From: Mycolicibacter longobardus
GTDB taxonomy: Bacteria; Actinomycetota; Actinomycetes; Mycobacteriales; Mycobacteriaceae
NCBI RefSeq assembly: GCF_002102265.1
Contig: NZ_LQPG01000007.1
Location: forward strand, 124,001-188,000
Direction of reading: 5' to 3'
Length of the DNA stretch: 64,000 nucleotides
The notes beneath the pieces are model-generated. The model saw nothing but the letters and a program-made list of their open reading frames with translations. It ran no database searches and was not told the DNA's origin. Of the stretch, positions 1 to 7,885 are shown in pieces. The translations under genes were made by a program, and so were the position numbers. Position 1 is the stretch's first letter; every line of letters begins with the position of its first letter.

Positions 1-554
1 GGCGGGGCACCGATCTCCGCCCAGCCGCGGGCCAGCTCACCCGCGCTCAGCGGAGTCACCTCCGACGGCTTCACCAACACTGCGGCGCCGGCCATCAGCG
101 CCGAGAACGCGTCGAAGCACGGGTTGAGCAACGGCAGATTCCACGGCGTGATGATGCCCACCACCGGGTAGGGCTGGTATCGGGTGATCAACCGCTTCGT
201 CAGCCCGATCGGACTGTGCGGTGTCGGCCGTTCCTCGGTGAGGAATCCGCCGGCGTGCCGCGCCCAGTACTTCGCGAGGTCGATCGCGGCCGGCACTTCG
301 ATTCCCGCGTCGAACCGGGTCTTCCCGGTCTCCGACTGCACCACGTCGGTCAACCGGTCAGAGTTGTCCATCAACCAGTCCAGCAGCCGCAACAGCCATT
401 CCGCACGCGCCGCGCTGCCGATTGCGTCCCACTCCGGCTGCAGTCGGCGCAGTTGCCCAACGGTGTCGGCCACCATGGCGGGTGGGTGGTCCTGGACCTG
501 TCCCACCACCAGACCATCGGCGGGATTGCGGACGTCGATCGTGGGTGTCGTCAC
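1..554 (-). CDS. Aldehyde dehydrogenase, N-terminal part (cut by window edge)
   Basis: This is the N-terminal 184 residues of an NAD(P)-dependent aldehyde dehydrogenase; the catalytic Cys lies beyond the window. The visible part has the family segment PYPVVGIITPWNLPLLNP (about residues 120-137, cofactor-binding entry) followed by LMAGAAVLVKPSEVTPLSA, the usual nucleotide-binding lysine region. Translation starts at a GTG whose GTGA overlaps the stop of the carotenoid oxygenase gene, so it is the last visible gene of the long minus-strand operon. An aldehyde product of the oxygenase or of the aldolase further up the operon is a reasonable substrate, but this is inferred from context only. Confidence 0.9.
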   Translation of the reverse strand, partial: MTTPTIDVRNPADGLVVGQVQDHPPAMVADTVGQLRRLQPEWDAIGSAARAEWLLRLLDWLMDNSDRLTDVVQSETGKTRFDAGIEVPAAIDLAKYWARHAGGFLTEERPTPHSPIGLTKRLITRYQPYPVVGIITPWNLPLLNPCFDAFSALMAGAAVLVKPSEVTPLSAGELARGWAEIGAP

Positions 555-2005
555 GGCTGTCCCAATGCCTGCCGGTACAGCGGGCCGTCGGCGCTGTAGT
601 AGTTGCAGTGGAATCCGCTCGGGACGCGGAACGGAATGCGCACCCGCGCCAGCGGCCCCGCCGAGAGATTCTGGGCGTCGAAGACCACCAGCTCAGTCTC
701 GTTGGCGCCGGCTTGATGGACCAATGTCACGGCGTAGCCGTCTGATTCGTCGCGACCACCGATACGCGGGGCGAAGATGAGTTCCCCCGCAGCGGCACCG
801 TCGCCGAAGTGGTACACGTCCTCGGCGCCGGTCTGGGTGTCGACCCGCAGTACCGCGTCCATACCGTCGGCGCGGCCGTCGATCGAGTGCAGATTGCTGT
901 TGGCGAACACGTTTCGGCTTGGCCGGGTCATCATCCGGTCGTCGGGGCGGGGGAACTGGATGTCGTGGTCGCTGAGGATCTGCTCGAACACCACATCGGT
1001 GCCTGCCGCCGGGTCGATCGTCCAACGGCGCAGGCTCTGCTGGGTTTCGGCGTGTGAGCGGCGATTGCCGTGAACGTCGGGGAACAGTGCGGTCCCTTCG
1101 GCGGCCGCCACGTCGGCGACGATACAGCCGCCCTCCTCCCATACGTTGGCCTGATGCATCATGTGCCGCGGCTCGGCTTCGAACCAGCGAACGTCTGCCG
1201 CCGACCCGGTGCGTGGCATGACACCGAGTTTGGTCGGACGGTCGGGGTCCCACGCCACCATCGGCCCACCAGACATCGCCCGTTCCAGGCTGATGTCCAA
1301 CGGTGTCACCGGAAACACCACGTGGTTCTCGGTGACGAAGAAGGTGTGCATCAACGTCTGGTGCGGTATTGGAATCACCTCGTAACGCAGCAGCTCACCG
1401 TCGAAATCCACGACTTCGTAATGGATTTCCGGCACCGCCCCCGGACGATACGGAACCGAACCGATGTTGATCAGTTCACCGGTGGCGTAGTCGACGGTGG
1501 GATGCGCCGAGAACGTGGTGGTGATGGCCCCGCCGTAGTGTTCCTCGCCGATGGTGTCCAGGGTGCGTGGCTCCAGCCGGACCGGAGGTGCGCCCTCCAT
1601 CAGCGCCAACAGCTTTCCGCCGTGCAGGATGATGTTGGTGTTGGCGGTGTTGTACCGGGTGCCGCGGGCGAGCGGGTCGGTGGTGGCCGGGTTGTCGAGC
1701 ACCCCGAACAATCGCCGGCCGTGCTTGAGCTCCAGCTCCAGCTTTTCGGTGCGCACCCATCGGCTGCGCATCGATACCCGGCCGTCTTCGATGAAGAACG
1801 CATAGACCATGCCGTCGCCGTCGAACCAGTGGTAGTCCTCGTCGGTCGGCGGGTACAGCGGTTCGGCGCCGTTGCGATAGAACACCCCGGCCAGATCGTC
1901 GGGCAGGTCGCCTTCGACGAACAGGTCCGGTGCGGTCACTTCCATCCGGTTGGGCTGGTGATGCCCGGTGAGAAAAGGGCTTTCGCGGAAACGCGGGCTA
2001 GCCAC
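551..2005 (-). CDS. Carotenoid cleavage oxygenase (RPE65/CCD family)
   Basis: Non-heme Fe(II) oxygenase of the carotenoid/lignostilbene cleavage family, 484 residues, the usual length. Four iron-ligand histidines can be placed: H168 (TFSAHPT), H220 (LMHTFF), H284 (MMHQANV) and H466 (SGFHCNYY). The N-terminus has the family opening DLPDDLAGVFYRNGAEP near residues 34-49. It starts at GTG behind a GGAGG ribosome-binding site, 12 bases after the lipoyl gene. Members cleave C=C bonds of carotenoids, apocarotenoids or stilbenes to aldehydes or ketones; the next gene is an aldehyde dehydrogenase, which fits aldehyde removal. The substrate cannot be told from sequence. A second member lies at 39851-41296. 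Confidence 0.93.
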   Translation of the reverse strand: MASPRFRESPFLTGHHQPNRMEVTAPDLFVEGDLPDDLAGVFYRNGAEPLYPPTDEDYHWFDGDGMVYAFFIEDGRVSMRSRWVRTEKLELELKHGRRLFGVLDNPATTDPLARGTRYNTANTNIILHGGKLLALMEGAPPVRLEPRTLDTIGEEHYGGAITTTFSAHPTVDYATGELINIGSVPYRPGAVPEIHYEVVDFDGELLRYEVIPIPHQTLMHTFFVTENHVVFPVTPLDISLERAMSGGPMVAWDPDRPTKLGVMPRTGSAADVRWFEAEPRHMMHQANVWEEGGCIVADVAAAEGTALFPDVHGNRRSHAETQQSLRRWTIDPAAGTDVVFEQILSDHDIQFPRPDDRMMTRPSRNVFANSNLHSIDGRADGMDAVLRVDTQTGAEDVYHFGDGAAAGELIFAPRIGGRDESDGYAVTLVHQAGANETELVVFDAQNLSAGPLARVRIPFRVPSGFHCNYYSADGPLYRQALGQP

Positions 2006-2017
2006 TGGTGCCTCCGT

Positions 2018-2245
2018 TCATTCGATGGCACCCAGGTGGGTGCCTACCGGGTAGCTTTCGTCGGCCTGGGCGTCGCCGTGGCGCAGGATACCGGCACAGG
2101 GTGCCGGGATGTCGGTCTCCACCTTGTCGGTGCCCACGGTGTAGAGGTCTTCGCCCTCGGCCACCGGGTGACCGTCCGGAACCAACCAGCCCATGAAGAT
2201 GCCCTCGGTCATCGTGACGTCGAGTTTGGGCATTCTGATGTCCAT
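2018..2245 (-). CDS. Free-standing lipoyl-domain protein (E2-type carrier) 1
   Basis: A 75-residue protein that is nothing but one biotinyl/lipoyl domain. It opens MDIRMPKLDVTMTEG, as E2 lipoyl domains do, and carries the modification site at K41 in VGTDKVETDI. There is no subunit-binding or acyltransferase domain, and ORFs on both sides are other genes, so this is not a broken E2. I chose the ATG at 2245 because homology begins there; an upstream in-frame start would add 21 unrelated residues. It sits in the same operon as E1 alpha/beta (7886-9885), so it probably serves as that E1's swinging-arm carrier. A biotin carrier is possible, but the DKVE context is lipoyl-like and no biotin carboxylase is near. 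Confidence 0.85.
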   Translation of the reverse strand: MDIRMPKLDVTMTEGIFMGWLVPDGHPVAEGEDLYTVGTDKVETDIPAPCAGILRHGDAQADESYPVGTHLGAIE

Positions 2246-2255
2246 CGCAGCCTTC

Positions 2256-2465
2256 CTAATCGGTGATCCGCAACGCCTGGCTCGGGCAGGACGCCACCGC
2301 CTGGGCAACTGTCTCGTGGTGGTCCTCGGGAATCTCGTCGAACAGCACCTGGGAGATGCCGTCGTCGCCGACGGCGAAGACGTCCGGGGCCTTCATCTCG
2401 CACATGCCGTGCCCCACGCAGCGGTCTTGGTCGACAGTGACTTTCACGATTCGGCGACTCTTCAC
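2256..2465 (-). CDS. [3Fe-4S] ferredoxin, P450/oxygenase type
   Basis: A 69-residue ferredoxin with C16, C22 and C60 in the arrangement CVGHGMC ... CP; the position that would be the fourth cysteine of a [4Fe-4S] cluster is non-cysteine (His19-Gly20 region), the signature of actinobacterial [3Fe-4S] ferredoxins that pass electrons to cytochromes P450. The start is a GTG with GGAGG 4 bases upstream. There is no P450 in this operon; the only P450 of the window is at 28737-30017. It may instead feed the Rieske oxygenase (12335-13741). Acts in the cytosol. Confidence 0.9.
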   Translation of the reverse strand: MKSRRIVKVTVDQDRCVGHGMCEMKAPDVFAVGDDGISQVLFDEIPEDHHETVAQAVASCPSQALRITD

Positions 2466-2476
2466 GGTTCCTCCGA

Positions 2477-3622
2477 TCAGCGGGTCAACACGGTGCAGGC
2501 ACTCAGGCCCGGTGCGCCATAGACGTGGGAGAAGGCCACCCGGGGTGATTCGCCGACCTGGCGGCCGCCCGCTGCGCCCCGCAGCTGCAGTACATTCTCG
2601 TGGATCTGACGCAGACCCGACGCGCCGATCGGCTCGCCGTTGGCCAGGCAGCCACCGTCGGTGTTGATCGGCAGCCGGCCGGTGAGTTCGGTGGCGCCGG
2701 CATCGATCAACGAGGTCTGGGCGCCGTGCTCGCACAGGCCCGTCTCGGCCAGGTGGATGATCTCGGCGCCGGCGTCGGTGTCCTGCAGCTGGGCCAGGTT
2801 GACCTCGCCGGGTCCGATACCGGCCGCCTCGAACGCCGCGGCCGCCGCATCCACACTCGGACTGACACCGCGGTGCACCGACAGCGACGGGCTGAGCACC
2901 TCGAAGGAACCCGGCCGGCGGGTCCGCACCGCCGCGCCCGCGATATACACCGGATCGGCCCGATACTGCTTGGCGCGTTCGGCCCGGCACAGCACCAGTG
3001 CGGCGGCACCGTCGCCGGGCGAGCAGAGCATGTACTGGCGCAGCGGGTCGGACAGCATCATCGACGCGCGCACGTCGGCTTCGGTCAGCGGCTTGCGCCG
3101 CCAGGCGTTCGGGTTCAGCGCTCCGTTGCGGAACGCCTTGCTCGCAACGGTTTCCAGCAACCGCGCCGGCAATCCGTGCTCATGCAGGTAGCGCTGGATC
3201 TTCAGCGCGAAGAACTGCGACGTCATCGCCAGGCCGGTGGTTCCGTACCAACGGCCCAGGCCGAGGGCCTCCGGCTGGATCGCGAACGCGCCCCGCGGAT
3301 GCGAATCGAAGCCCACCACCAGTGCGGTCTCGGCGGCCCCGGAGGCGATGGCCTGCATCGCGGCCACCAGTGAACTGGTGCCGGTCGCGCAACCGTTCAG
3401 CACATTGACGAACGGAACCCCGGTGAGCCCCAGATCGGCGACCAGGGTGTCCGCCGAACCCGCGTCCATGCTGCCGCCCACCGCGTAGTCGATCTGGTCC
3501 CAGGACATCCCGGCGTCGTCGAGCGCGGCGCGGACCGCATGGACGGCCTGCTTGCGTGCGGTGGTGTCCAGGTAACGGCCGAACGGCCGGCAGCCGATAC
3601 CGACGATCGCAACGGATGCCAT
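2477..3622 (-). CDS. Lipid-transfer protein / thiolase-fold aldolase (Ltp2-like)
   Basis: A thiolase-superfamily protein of 381 residues. It keeps the nucleophile region NGCATGTSS with C78, but the usual GHPxGxTG motif near the C-terminus reads GEPIGASG (residues 329-336), so the catalytic His is Glu, and the last motif reads FSHVYGAPGLSA with Tyr368 instead of the CxG of true thiolases. Such changes are seen in the non-thiolytic Ltp branch; Ltp2 of cholesterol degradation is a retro-aldolase needing a DUF35 partner. The gene overlaps a DUF35 gene by one base (TGATG), which supports an Ltp2-DUF35 aldolase that releases a short acyl-CoA and a ketone or aldehyde. Aldolase rather than thiolase is inference. 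Confidence 0.8.
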   Translation of the reverse strand: MASVAIVGIGCRPFGRYLDTTARKQAVHAVRAALDDAGMSWDQIDYAVGGSMDAGSADTLVADLGLTGVPFVNVLNGCATGTSSLVAAMQAIASGAAETALVVGFDSHPRGAFAIQPEALGLGRWYGTTGLAMTSQFFALKIQRYLHEHGLPARLLETVASKAFRNGALNPNAWRRKPLTEADVRASMMLSDPLRQYMLCSPGDGAAALVLCRAERAKQYRADPVYIAGAAVRTRRPGSFEVLSPSLSVHRGVSPSVDAAAAAFEAAGIGPGEVNLAQLQDTDAGAEIIHLAETGLCEHGAQTSLIDAGATELTGRLPINTDGGCLANGEPIGASGLRQIHENVLQLRGAAGGRQVGESPRVAFSHVYGAPGLSACTVLTR

Positions 3623-4050
3623 CAGCTCCCCTCCTCATGCTCGGGCGCGAAAGCGAATGTTATTGCGGCGCTGTCCGTCTCCGCAGGCACTTCGACGCCG
3701 GTCAGCCGCATCGGCATTCCGATGTGCAGGCGCGCCGGGTCGGACTCGGTGAGCCGGGTCTCGACGATGACTTCGCCGGGCAGTTCGACATAGCCCAGAC
3801 CGAACGGGGTGAAGTCGTCGCCGTCGGGCAGGTATGGCGGGCTGGGCGGCGGAAACCGTTGAATGGTCCAGCTCCACAGCACACCGCGATCGGCCAGCCG
3901 AACCGGCTGCACCCCGTCGGCGCCGCAGGTCGGGCAACTGTCCCGGCGAGGGAAGGTGATCTCGCCGCAGGATCCGCACCTCCCGCCGAGCAGCCGGACT
4001 TCGCCCTCGGCGAGCTCCATGATCTCGGGATCGATCGGTTTCAAGCTCAT
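3622..4050 (-). CDS. DUF35 OB-fold protein with zinc ribbon (aldolase/hydratase partner)
   Basis: A 142-residue DUF35 protein: N-terminal rubredoxin-like zinc ribbon with C25, C28, C39 and C42 (CGSC ... CPTC), then an OB-fold that normally binds acyl-CoA. The ATG at 4050 overlaps the ferredoxin stop (ATGA), and its own stop overlaps the thiolase start. DUF35 domains in mycobacterial steroid pathways (ChsH2, the Ltp2 partner) form complexes with lipid-transfer thiolase-fold enzymes, and the tight coupling here points to the same. There is no MaoC-like hydratase in this operon, unlike the ChsH1-ChsH2-Ltp2 arrangement. Confidence 0.9.
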   Translation of the reverse strand: MSLKPIDPEIMELAEGEVRLLGGRCGSCGEITFPRRDSCPTCGADGVQPVRLADRGVLWSWTIQRFPPPSPPYLPDGDDFTPFGLGYVELPGEVIVETRLTESDPARLHIGMPMRLTGVEVPAETDSAAITFAFAPEHEEGS

Positions 4051-4376
4051 GTGGCCGGCCCCTTTCTGCGGTTGCGTACCCCACGCTTGCGGACGACGAC
4101 GTCTCCGTTGACGGCGGCCTGGCAGGCCAGCCGGACGTGATCTCCGCGTCCGCCGTGATCCCCCGAAAGACCCTGTACCGCCTTCGCTTCGGTGTCGCTG
4201 GGCGGCGCCAGACACTCGGGGTGCTCGAGTACCTCCACGTGGCACACCAGGCATTCGCCGTTGCCGCCGCAGATCGTGGGCCACCGGTAGCCGGCGGTCT
4301 CGGCGGCCGCCATGATGGTCTGCCCGTCGTCGGCGCTGAATCGGACGCCGGACGGTTGGACGGTGACGGTAGCCAT
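4047..4376 (-). CDS. [2Fe-2S] plant-type ferredoxin
   Basis: A 109-residue ferredoxin of the plant/adrenodoxin-like fold with cluster ligands C36, C42, C45 (CGGNGECLVC) and C85 (LAC). The basic C-terminus KRGVRNRRKG is unusual. The ATG at 4376 was chosen because the fold starts there. It lies between the acyl-CoA dehydrogenase and DUF35 genes; likely partners are an oxygenase of the island such as the Rieske protein at 12335-13741, which has no reductase beside it. That pairing is inference. Confidence 0.88.
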   Translation of the reverse strand: MATVTVQPSGVRFSADDGQTIMAAAETAGYRWPTICGGNGECLVCHVEVLEHPECLAPPSDTEAKAVQGLSGDHGGRGDHVRLACQAAVNGDVVVRKRGVRNRRKGPAT

Positions 4377-4377
4377 G

Positions 4378-5373
4378 TCAGCCTCGCCGTAGTTCGCGCC
4401 AGGGCCGGCCACGGTCCAGGTCGGGCTCGCGGTCGAGCCCGAGTACCCGCTCGGCGATGATGTTGCGCTGAATCTCTGAGGTTCCGCCGGCAACGGTGAG
4501 CCGGCGGCTGTCCAGCAGCCCGTAGGCCTCGGGCGGCTCCTGATCGCCGTCCCAGCACGCGGCCGACGGCCCGGCCAGATCGAAGGCCAGTTCGCTGATG
4601 CGCTGGGACAACTCGGATTGCAGCAGTTTGGTGATGGACCCTTTGGCGTCCCCGGTGTTGTGCAACCGCAGATTAGTCAGGGACAGTGCACGTTCGGTGG
4701 CGATCAGTGCGGTCAACCGGTCCGCCAGCAGGGCATCGTCCCATCCGCCGCTGCGCCGGGCCAGCTCCACGACCGGGCCAATCTCCACCCCGCTGGCCGC
4801 CGATGCCCCGGACAGCCCGGATCGCTCGGCGGTCAGGGTCGACATCGCCACCCGCCACCCGCCGTCCAGCGGGCCGAGGATGGCATCCGGCGGCAGCACG
4901 ACGCCTTCCAAGAACACCTCGCAGAAGTGTTCGCTGCCGGTCATCTGGCGCAACGGCCGCACCGTCACCCCCGGAGCCTGCATGTCGACGATGAAACAGG
5001 TGATGCCGGCATTCTTCGGCTTGTCGATATCAGTGCGTGCCAACAGCATTCCGTACCGGGACAGATCGGCGAACGAGCTCCACACCTTCTGCCCGTCCAC
5101 GATCCAGCCCCCGTCGGCGTCCGGTACCGCGCGAGTCGCCAGGCTGGCCAGATCGGATCCGGCCCCCGGTTCGCTGAACAGCTGACACCACATGTGCTCG
5201 CCGGAGACGATCCCGGGCAGATGGCGCCGGCGCTGTTCGTCGGTGCCCCACTCGATGATGGCCGGGCCGATCAGGGTGAGCGGTACGAAATGCTGCACCG
5301 GCAGATCGGCTTGGGCACTTGCTGATTCATACCAACTGCGCGCCGAGTCGGGATCGAAGCTCTGGTCAGCCAT
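4378..5373 (-). CDS. Acyl-CoA dehydrogenase, alpha-type subunit, N-terminally short
   Basis: Flavin-dependent acyl-CoA dehydrogenase (FadE family) of 331 residues. FAD/acyl-CoA motifs CQLFSEPGAGSDLASL (63-78) and GGTSEIQRNIIAERVLGL near the C-terminus are clear. Relatives have roughly 85-95 residues before the LIGPAII segment; here there are only about 33, so much of the N-terminal helical domain is missing. No upstream in-frame start is possible without entering the neighbouring gene. It overlaps the next fadE by 8 bases, the layout of mycobacterial alpha2beta2 FadE pairs (ChsE-type) used on steroid side chains. Substrate unknown; the operon suggests a branched or ring-bearing acyl-CoA. Confidence 0.88.
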   Translation of the reverse strand: MADQSFDPDSARSWYESASAQADLPVQHFVPLTLIGPAIIEWGTDEQRRRHLPGIVSGEHMWCQLFSEPGAGSDLASLATRAVPDADGGWIVDGQKVWSSFADLSRYGMLLARTDIDKPKNAGITCFIVDMQAPGVTVRPLRQMTGSEHFCEVFLEGVVLPPDAILGPLDGGWRVAMSTLTAERSGLSGASAASGVEIGPVVELARRSGGWDDALLADRLTALIATERALSLTNLRLHNTGDAKGSITKLLQSELSQRISELAFDLAGPSAACWDGDQEPPEAYGLLDSRRLTVAGGTSEIQRNIIAERVLGLDREPDLDRGRPWRELRRG

Positions 5374-6367
5374 CGGTACGCTGCCCCGCTTCCAACAGCG
5401 CAGCCAACCGGCGGCGGTGGTGGCCTGCCGTTCCGGTGAGGGCGGTCACCGCGTACGCCCGGCGCAGGTAGCGGTGCGCCCAATGCTCCCAGGTGATCGC
5501 GATGCCGCCGTGCAATTGCACTGCGGCCTTGGTCATCTCGACGGCGGTCTGCCGGGAAAGCACGGCGGCCACCGCGAGGTCCGCCTCGGCCTGGGCGCTA
5601 CCGTCCGGGAACTGCCAGGCGGCGGCGTACACCGCGGAGCGGGTCAGCTCCACCTGGGCGAGCAGGTCGGCCAGCCGATGTTTGACCGCCTGAAAGGATC
5701 CGATGGTTCGCCCGAATTGGACACGCTGGCGCACGTAGTCGACGGTGCCGTCCAACACCCGCTGGGCCACCCCCAGCAGCTCCGCGGAGAGCACCAGGTC
5801 GCCGCGGCGGCGCATCGTGGCCAGGGTTTCCGGCGAACACGCCAGCGGCGACGACGTCCCCGCACCTCCGGCCCGGCCCACGACTCGGGACAGGTCCAGG
5901 CCGGACAGCGCCCGCAGTCCGGCCGCAGCGCCGTCCTCGACAACGACCGCCGGTTCGCCATCGATCTCGCGTACCACCACGGTGTTCTCACTGAAATCCC
6001 AGTAGTCGCGGGAACTCCCGGCGTCGACCCGGGTCAGCGAGACCGCCGCTGACACCCCGCACTCCCCGCTGCGCACCCGATCGAATGCGGGGGCGCCGGC
6101 CAGCGGGCCCACCGCGGTCGCCGACAGCAGGGGACCGTCGAACAGGGCGGCTCCGGCTTCTTCAGCCAGGATCACCCATTCGACCGCAGAGCCACCGTCG
6201 TCGTCGAAGAGCAGATCGTCGAGGCCGACCTCGGTGAGCAGGCGCCGCCACCGGACGCCGCGCTCCACATCGGCGGTGGCGGCGAAGTAGTCGCGCAGCA
6301 CCTCGCGCAGCGCGTCGTGTTCGTCGGTGAAGGCGAACATGGGGGCGTCGAGCTGGGTAGACGTCAT
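5366..6367 (-). CDS. Acyl-CoA dehydrogenase, beta-type subunit
   Basis: Second FadE-family protein, 333 residues, diverged in its middle and lacking the catalytic-side motifs of its partner, as expected of the smaller half of a heteromeric FadE. The C-terminal half is typical: RQRVQFGRTIGSFQAVKHRLAD and VQLHGGIAITWEHWAHRYLRRA. The start at 6367 (ATG) overlaps the ligase stop by one base (TGATG) and is favoured over an upstream ATG that would add 49 low-complexity residues. With 4378-5373 it probably forms one dehydrogenase. Which subunit carries the base is not settled from sequence. Confidence 0.87.
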   Translation of the reverse strand: MTSTQLDAPMFAFTDEHDALREVLRDYFAATADVERGVRWRRLLTEVGLDDLLFDDDGGSAVEWVILAEEAGAALFDGPLLSATAVGPLAGAPAFDRVRSGECGVSAAVSLTRVDAGSSRDYWDFSENTVVVREIDGEPAVVVEDGAAAGLRALSGLDLSRVVGRAGGAGTSSPLACSPETLATMRRRGDLVLSAELLGVAQRVLDGTVDYVRQRVQFGRTIGSFQAVKHRLADLLAQVELTRSAVYAAAWQFPDGSAQAEADLAVAAVLSRQTAVEMTKAAVQLHGGIAITWEHWAHRYLRRAYAVTALTGTAGHHRRRLAALLEAGQRTDG

Positions 6368-7881
6368 CAGCGGTGCACCGGGTCCGGTTGGCGGGCGGCC
6401 AGATACTGCTCCCGCAGCTGGCGCTTGTTGATCTTGCCCATGGCGGTGCGCAGCTCGACGTCCACCAGCTCGACCAGGCTCGGACATTTGTGGTGCGACA
6501 ACCGGTCCCGGCACCAGGCGACCAGCTCGGCCGGGTCGGTGCCGGGGTCGGCGACCACCAGCGCGCAGAGCTGTTCACCGAGGTCGTCATGCGGGATGCC
6601 GATCACCGCGACGTCACGCACACTCGGATGCGTGCGCAGCACCGCCTCGGACTCGGCCGGATACAGGTTCACCCCGCCGCTAACCACCATGTCGGAGGCG
6701 CGGTCGGTCAGGTACAGGTAGCCGTCGGCGTCGAGGTAGCCGATCTCGCCGATCGCGAACACTCCGTCGGCGACGTAGCTGCGCCGTGTCTTGTCCGGAT
6801 CTCCGTGGTAGCTGGGCCGATGCCCGGTGGTGGATTCCACACACACCAGACCGGATTCGCCGGTGGGCGCCACGGTGCCGTCGTCGCTGCGGATGGTGAG
6901 CTGGTAGCCGGGCAGCGCCCGCCCGACCGATCCGGGATGGGCCAGCCATTCGGTCGAGTCGATCGTGGTGACGGTGCCCGCCTCGGTGGATCCGTAGGCT
7001 TCGACGAACACCGGCCCGAACCAGTCGATCATCGCCCGTTTCACGTGCACGGGGCAGGCCGCGCCGGTGTGGATGATGCTGCGCAGGCTGCTGACGTCGT
7101 AGCGCTCCCGAACGTCCTTGGGCAGTGCCAACATCCGGGAGAAATGGGTGGGCACCATCATCGAGGATTCGATGCGGTGCGCTTCGATGGCGGCCAGCGT
7201 GGCCTGCGCGTCGAACTTGGGCAGGACGACCAGCGGGGTGCCCACCGCCAGGCCGCGCACACCGGTGATGGGGCCGGTGTGGTGCATGGGCGCGACCACC
7301 AGATGCTTGCCGGCCGGACGGATCCGCGAGGCCCTGATCTGCTCGACGTGCTCGACCATGGATGCGCCGCCCGGGAACATCTGCGCGGGAAGCTCCACGC
7401 CCTTGGGCAGCCCGGTGGTGCCCGAGGTGTAGTACAGCGGGGCGGCCGGTGCGATTGCGTCCGACGGCTCGGTGTCGGAGTACCCGGAATTCGACGCCAC
7501 GGTGCGGTCGAATTCGTCCCAGTCCACCACGGCGACACCCGCGCCCGCCTCACGCACGGTCGCGGCGGCGCGCGCGCTGCACAGCACGGTGTGCACCGAC
7601 CCGTCACGCAGGATGTAGCCGACTTCGCCGGCGGTGAGGTGATAGTTCACCGGTACCACCGAAAGCCCGGCGTAGGTGGTCGCCAGGTGCGCCAGTGCGG
7701 TGTGGGCGCTGTTCTCAGCCATCACCGCAACCCGGTGTCCGGGCTCGATGCCCAGTGATGTCAGCCAGTTGACGGCGCGGTTGAGCAGCGAGTTCAGTTG
7801 CGGCCACGTCCATGCCGTGACACCGTCGGTGAGGGCCACCCCGGCGTCACGTTTGGCATGCTGCGCAATCCCGTAGACCAA
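6367..7881 (-). CDS. Acyl-CoA synthetase (FadD, ANL superfamily)
   Basis: AMP-forming ligase of 504 residues. P-loop-like motif YYTSGTTGLPKG, the hinge segment TDRASDMVVSGGVNLYPAE and the C-terminal catalytic-lysine motif AMGKINKRQL are all present. It activates a carboxylic acid to its CoA thioester, presumably before the FadE pair. The best start is TTG at 7881, with GAGGGG eight bases upstream lying inside the stop of the E1 beta gene; the next in-frame ATG would cut into the N-terminal domain. Only 4 bases separate it from E1 beta, so the genes are co-translated. Confidence 0.92.
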   Translation of the reverse strand: MVYGIAQHAKRDAGVALTDGVTAWTWPQLNSLLNRAVNWLTSLGIEPGHRVAVMAENSAHTALAHLATTYAGLSVVPVNYHLTAGEVGYILRDGSVHTVLCSARAAATVREAGAGVAVVDWDEFDRTVASNSGYSDTEPSDAIAPAAPLYYTSGTTGLPKGVELPAQMFPGGASMVEHVEQIRASRIRPAGKHLVVAPMHHTGPITGVRGLAVGTPLVVLPKFDAQATLAAIEAHRIESSMMVPTHFSRMLALPKDVRERYDVSSLRSIIHTGAACPVHVKRAMIDWFGPVFVEAYGSTEAGTVTTIDSTEWLAHPGSVGRALPGYQLTIRSDDGTVAPTGESGLVCVESTTGHRPSYHGDPDKTRRSYVADGVFAIGEIGYLDADGYLYLTDRASDMVVSGGVNLYPAESEAVLRTHPSVRDVAVIGIPHDDLGEQLCALVVADPGTDPAELVAWCRDRLSHHKCPSLVELVDVELRTAMGKINKRQLREQYLAARQPDPVHR

Positions 7882-7885
7882 TCGG

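Noticed and set aside
551-2005. The two carotenoid oxygenase genes as a duplicated repeat bounding the island
   Set aside because: The proteins differ strongly in sequence and lie on opposite strands with no flanking repeat seen, so there is no sign of a recent duplication.
2477-3622. Annotation as ordinary acetyl-CoA acetyltransferase
   Set aside because: The His and second Cys motifs of thiolases are altered (GEPIGASG, VYGAPG) and a DUF35 gene is coupled to it.
6373-7758. A 461-codon open frame on the plus strand
   Set aside because: It is antisense to the acyl-CoA synthetase gene, whose motifs are intact; composition is His/Gly/Arg/Val-rich as in antisense shadows.
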